A stretch of DNA of 34,820 bases from NCBI GenBank assembly GCA_012838275.1, contig DUPO01000026.1, positions 1-34,820 on the forward strand, given 5' to 3'. Below, piece after piece: positions 33,623 through 34,820 of the stretch (its first letter is position 1; each line of letters opens with the position of its first letter). A model generated the notes under the pieces. The model did not search any database, had not been told where the DNA came from, and worked only from the letters and a program-made list of their open reading frames with translations. A program made the position numbers and the translations under genes. Source of the stretch: Spirochaetales bacterium. GTDB taxonomy: Bacteria; Spirochaetota; Spirochaetia; Sphaerochaetales; Sphaerochaetaceae.

Positions 33623-34116
33623 GCTTTCACCTTCTTTGCCATAAGCTGCTTCAGAAGCGTAGCTAGCTTGTCTGCTGTCATCTTGCTATAGATCACCTCA
33701 TCGACCGCTAACACCGGAGCTAATGCACACTGGCCGAAGCAGGCTACGGTGCGCACGGTAAAGCGCATGTCCTCAGTTGTATAGGATGATTCGTCCTCGC
33801 CTTCTTCTGTCTCGATCAGACCCAGCATTGCCATCACATCATCAAGCAGCGGTTTTGATCCTCTTGTGTGGCATGCGGTTCCCCGACAGACGGTAATAGT
33901 GTGTTCACCTTGAGGCTTTAGATTAAAGAAGGAGTAGAATGTTGCCACAGAGTAGACCTGTGAAAGTGGGACTTGCATCTTCTCCGCTATATACAGGAGA
34001 GCTTGTTCGTTGAGGTAGGTATGTTCTGTGTTTCGCTGCACCTCTTCAAGAACAGAGAGAAGTGCTCCAGGCTTGCCTTTGTAGGTCGCTATGATAGTGT
34101 CAAAGAGTTCATACAC
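33619..34116 (-). CDS. hydC: NuoE-like [2Fe-2S] subunit of the hydrogenase
   Basis: This protein is 165 residues long from a GTG at 34116, chosen because AGGAGG lies six bases upstream; the frame is open to 34155 but those residues do not look like a start. Early residues form the helical NuoE N-terminal domain (LNEQALLYIAEKMQVPLSQVYSVATFYSFF). The C-terminal thioredoxin-like domain binds a [2Fe-2S] cluster through VCRGTACHTRG and VACFGQCALAP, which supply four cysteines. It passes electrons within the HydABC complex in the cytoplasm. It is the first gene of the operon, followed by hydB through ATGA (33619-33622). Confidence 0.92.
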   Translation of the reverse strand: MYELFDTIIATYKGKPGALLSVLEEVQRNTEHTYLNEQALLYIAEKMQVPLSQVYSVATFYSFFNLKPQGEHTITVCRGTACHTRGSKPLLDDVMAMLGLIETEEGEDESSYTTEDMRFTVRTVACFGQCALAPVLAVDEVIYSKMTADKLATLLKQLMAKKVKA

Positions 34117-34407
34117 AAGAGACCTCCTTGAAAAAAACGATTGACTAGAACCCAATATATTGATAATCCTAAAAAGGGTTGTTGTTCATCTTCTAAGGCC
34201 GGTCTACTACATTCTAAGGTAGTTTGTATATCAACGCAAATATTTTCTTGTATTTCTTTCGAACAAAGTCTAACGGACCAAAATTGATATGATTGAAGGT
34301 ATATTATTTCATTATTGCCATATATATGACTGCAAGAAAAAGACAAAATACCCTTTGGTTTGACCCAGAGGCATAGTTTCCCTATCCTTACAAGAGGAGG
34401 AGCGACT
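34117..34407. other. Divergent leader region of hydC and yjbQ
   Basis: No gene is apparent here. On the minus strand a candidate promoter for hydCBA reads TTGCGT (34234-34239), 17 bases, TAGAAT (34211-34216); the -35 is poor. The sequence CCTTAGAA occurs twice on that strand (plus-strand 34191-34198 and 34212-34219), exactly 21 bases apart. One copy overlaps the -10, so tandem regulator sites are possible. TTGATATG-type AT-rich sequence near 34284-34320 may hold the yjbQ promoter, but no pair of boxes is convincing. Confidence 0.35.
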
Positions 34408-34820
34408 ATGAAAACATACAGAAAAGAACTTTTCTTCAACATTCCCAAGCGCAGGGGCCTGGTAAACATAACTGACGAAGTGCAGAGGGCAGTACACGAC
34501 AGCGGGATTAAGGAAGGCCTGGTCTTGATAAATGCGATGCACATCACCGCAAGCGTATTTATCAACGATGATGAATCAGGCCTGCATCAGGACTATGAAG
34601 TCTGGTTAGAAAAGCTGGCACCAGAGAAGCCTTACTCCCAATACAAGCACAATGGCTATGAAGACAATGCTGATGCGCACCTGAAGAGAACCATCATGGG
34701 TAGAGAGGTCATGTGTGCTATTACTGATGGCAAGCTGGACTTCGGTCCCTGGGAGCAGATCTTCTACTATGAACTTGATGGGAAAAGGCAGAAGAGGGCT
34801 TTGATTAAGATTATTGGGGA
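34408..34820 (+). CDS. yjbQ: YjbQ/UPF0047 family protein, cut by the window end
   Basis: 137 codons are visible and the family is about 138-140 residues long, so only the last residues are missing. It begins [22 protein letters not shown]. It carries the family blocks HITASVFIN near 45-53, [16 protein letters not shown] near 79-94, IMGREV near 96, and [19 protein letters not shown] near 107-125, ending [11 protein letters not shown]0047 proteins such as YjbQ have been reported to show a weak thiamine-phosphate synthase activity; the true role is uncertain. GAGGAGG lies seven bases before the ATG. The gene is divergent from hydCBA and has no visible operon partner inside the window. Confidence 0.9.
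   Translation, partial: MKTYRKELFFNIPKRRGLVNITDEVQRAVHDSGIKEGLVLINAMHITASVFINDDESGLHQDYEVWLEKLAPEKPYSQYKHNGYEDNADAHLKRTIMGREVMCAITDGKLDFGPWEQIFYYELDGKRQKRALIKIIG

Noticed and set aside
34089-34565. 158-codon minus-strand frame overlapping hydC and yjbQ
   Set aside because: It overlaps two well-supported genes and the divergent promoter region, and it has no recognisable features.
1-34820. CRISPR arrays, insertion sequences, phage genes, rRNA or tRNA genes
   Set aside because: Reading through all intergenic regions I saw no regularly spaced repeats, no transposase or integrase frame and no complete tRNA or rRNA signature.

Overview
This window looks like ordinary chromosome from a free-living, anaerobic, fermentative bacterium. 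A Sphaerochaeta-like spirochaete is my best guess. That is an inference from protein character and gene content: a trimeric [FeFe] hydrogenase, GTP-type PEP carboxykinase, a TolC/RND envelope system, and YczE-, YhaN- and PG0541-type proteins. No rRNA, tRNA, CRISPR array, insertion sequence or phage gene was found. The genes are tightly packed, with many ATGA start/stop overlaps and clear GGAGG-type ribosome binding sites.

Layout. 226-2464 (minus): a YtrA/GntR-type ABC exporter operon (ATPase, permease, regulator, small membrane protein) with a recognisable operator and promoter. 2769-5577 (plus): a diaminobutyrate aminotransferase and decarboxylase pair that would make 1,3-diaminopropane. 5617-6288 (minus): a YczE-like membrane protein. 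6389-8054 (plus): a macro-domain protein with a C-terminal helical module, then a small VWA protein whose ribosome binding site lies inside a perfect hairpin. 8148-13864 (minus): a TolC, adaptor, RND pump and PG0541-type efflux operon. 14127-15274 (minus): a membrane diguanylate cyclase with an apparent one-base frameshift in a G-run. 15636-16112 (plus): a stand-alone cyclic-nucleotide-binding domain. 16115-22143 (minus): an SbcD-like phosphoesterase, a YhaN/SbcC-like ATPase, and an MFS transporter that may have a leaderless mRNA.

22359-24819: a PadR regulator and two half-size permease genes (plus) converge on an ACR3 arsenite exporter (minus). Both promoters read TTGACA-17-TACTAT, which suggests a common regulon for arsenic or another toxic element. 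25278-27173 (plus): pckG. 27255-28265 (minus): a two-TM potassium channel with an RCK domain and an unusual selectivity filter. 28675-34116 (minus): hydC-hydB-hydA, in which HydB is fused to a complete GltD/NfnL-type flavoprotein. 34408 to the window end (plus): a YjbQ/UPF0047 gene cut off at its last codons.

The strongest leads are the HydB-GltD fusion, which could add an NADPH site to an NADH/ferredoxin hydrogenase, and the macro/VWA pair with its start-site hairpin. After these come the PadR/ACR3/split-permease cluster and the long YhaN-like ATPase with an unassigned C-terminal region. No wholly unknown multi-gene system could be demonstrated from the sequence alone.
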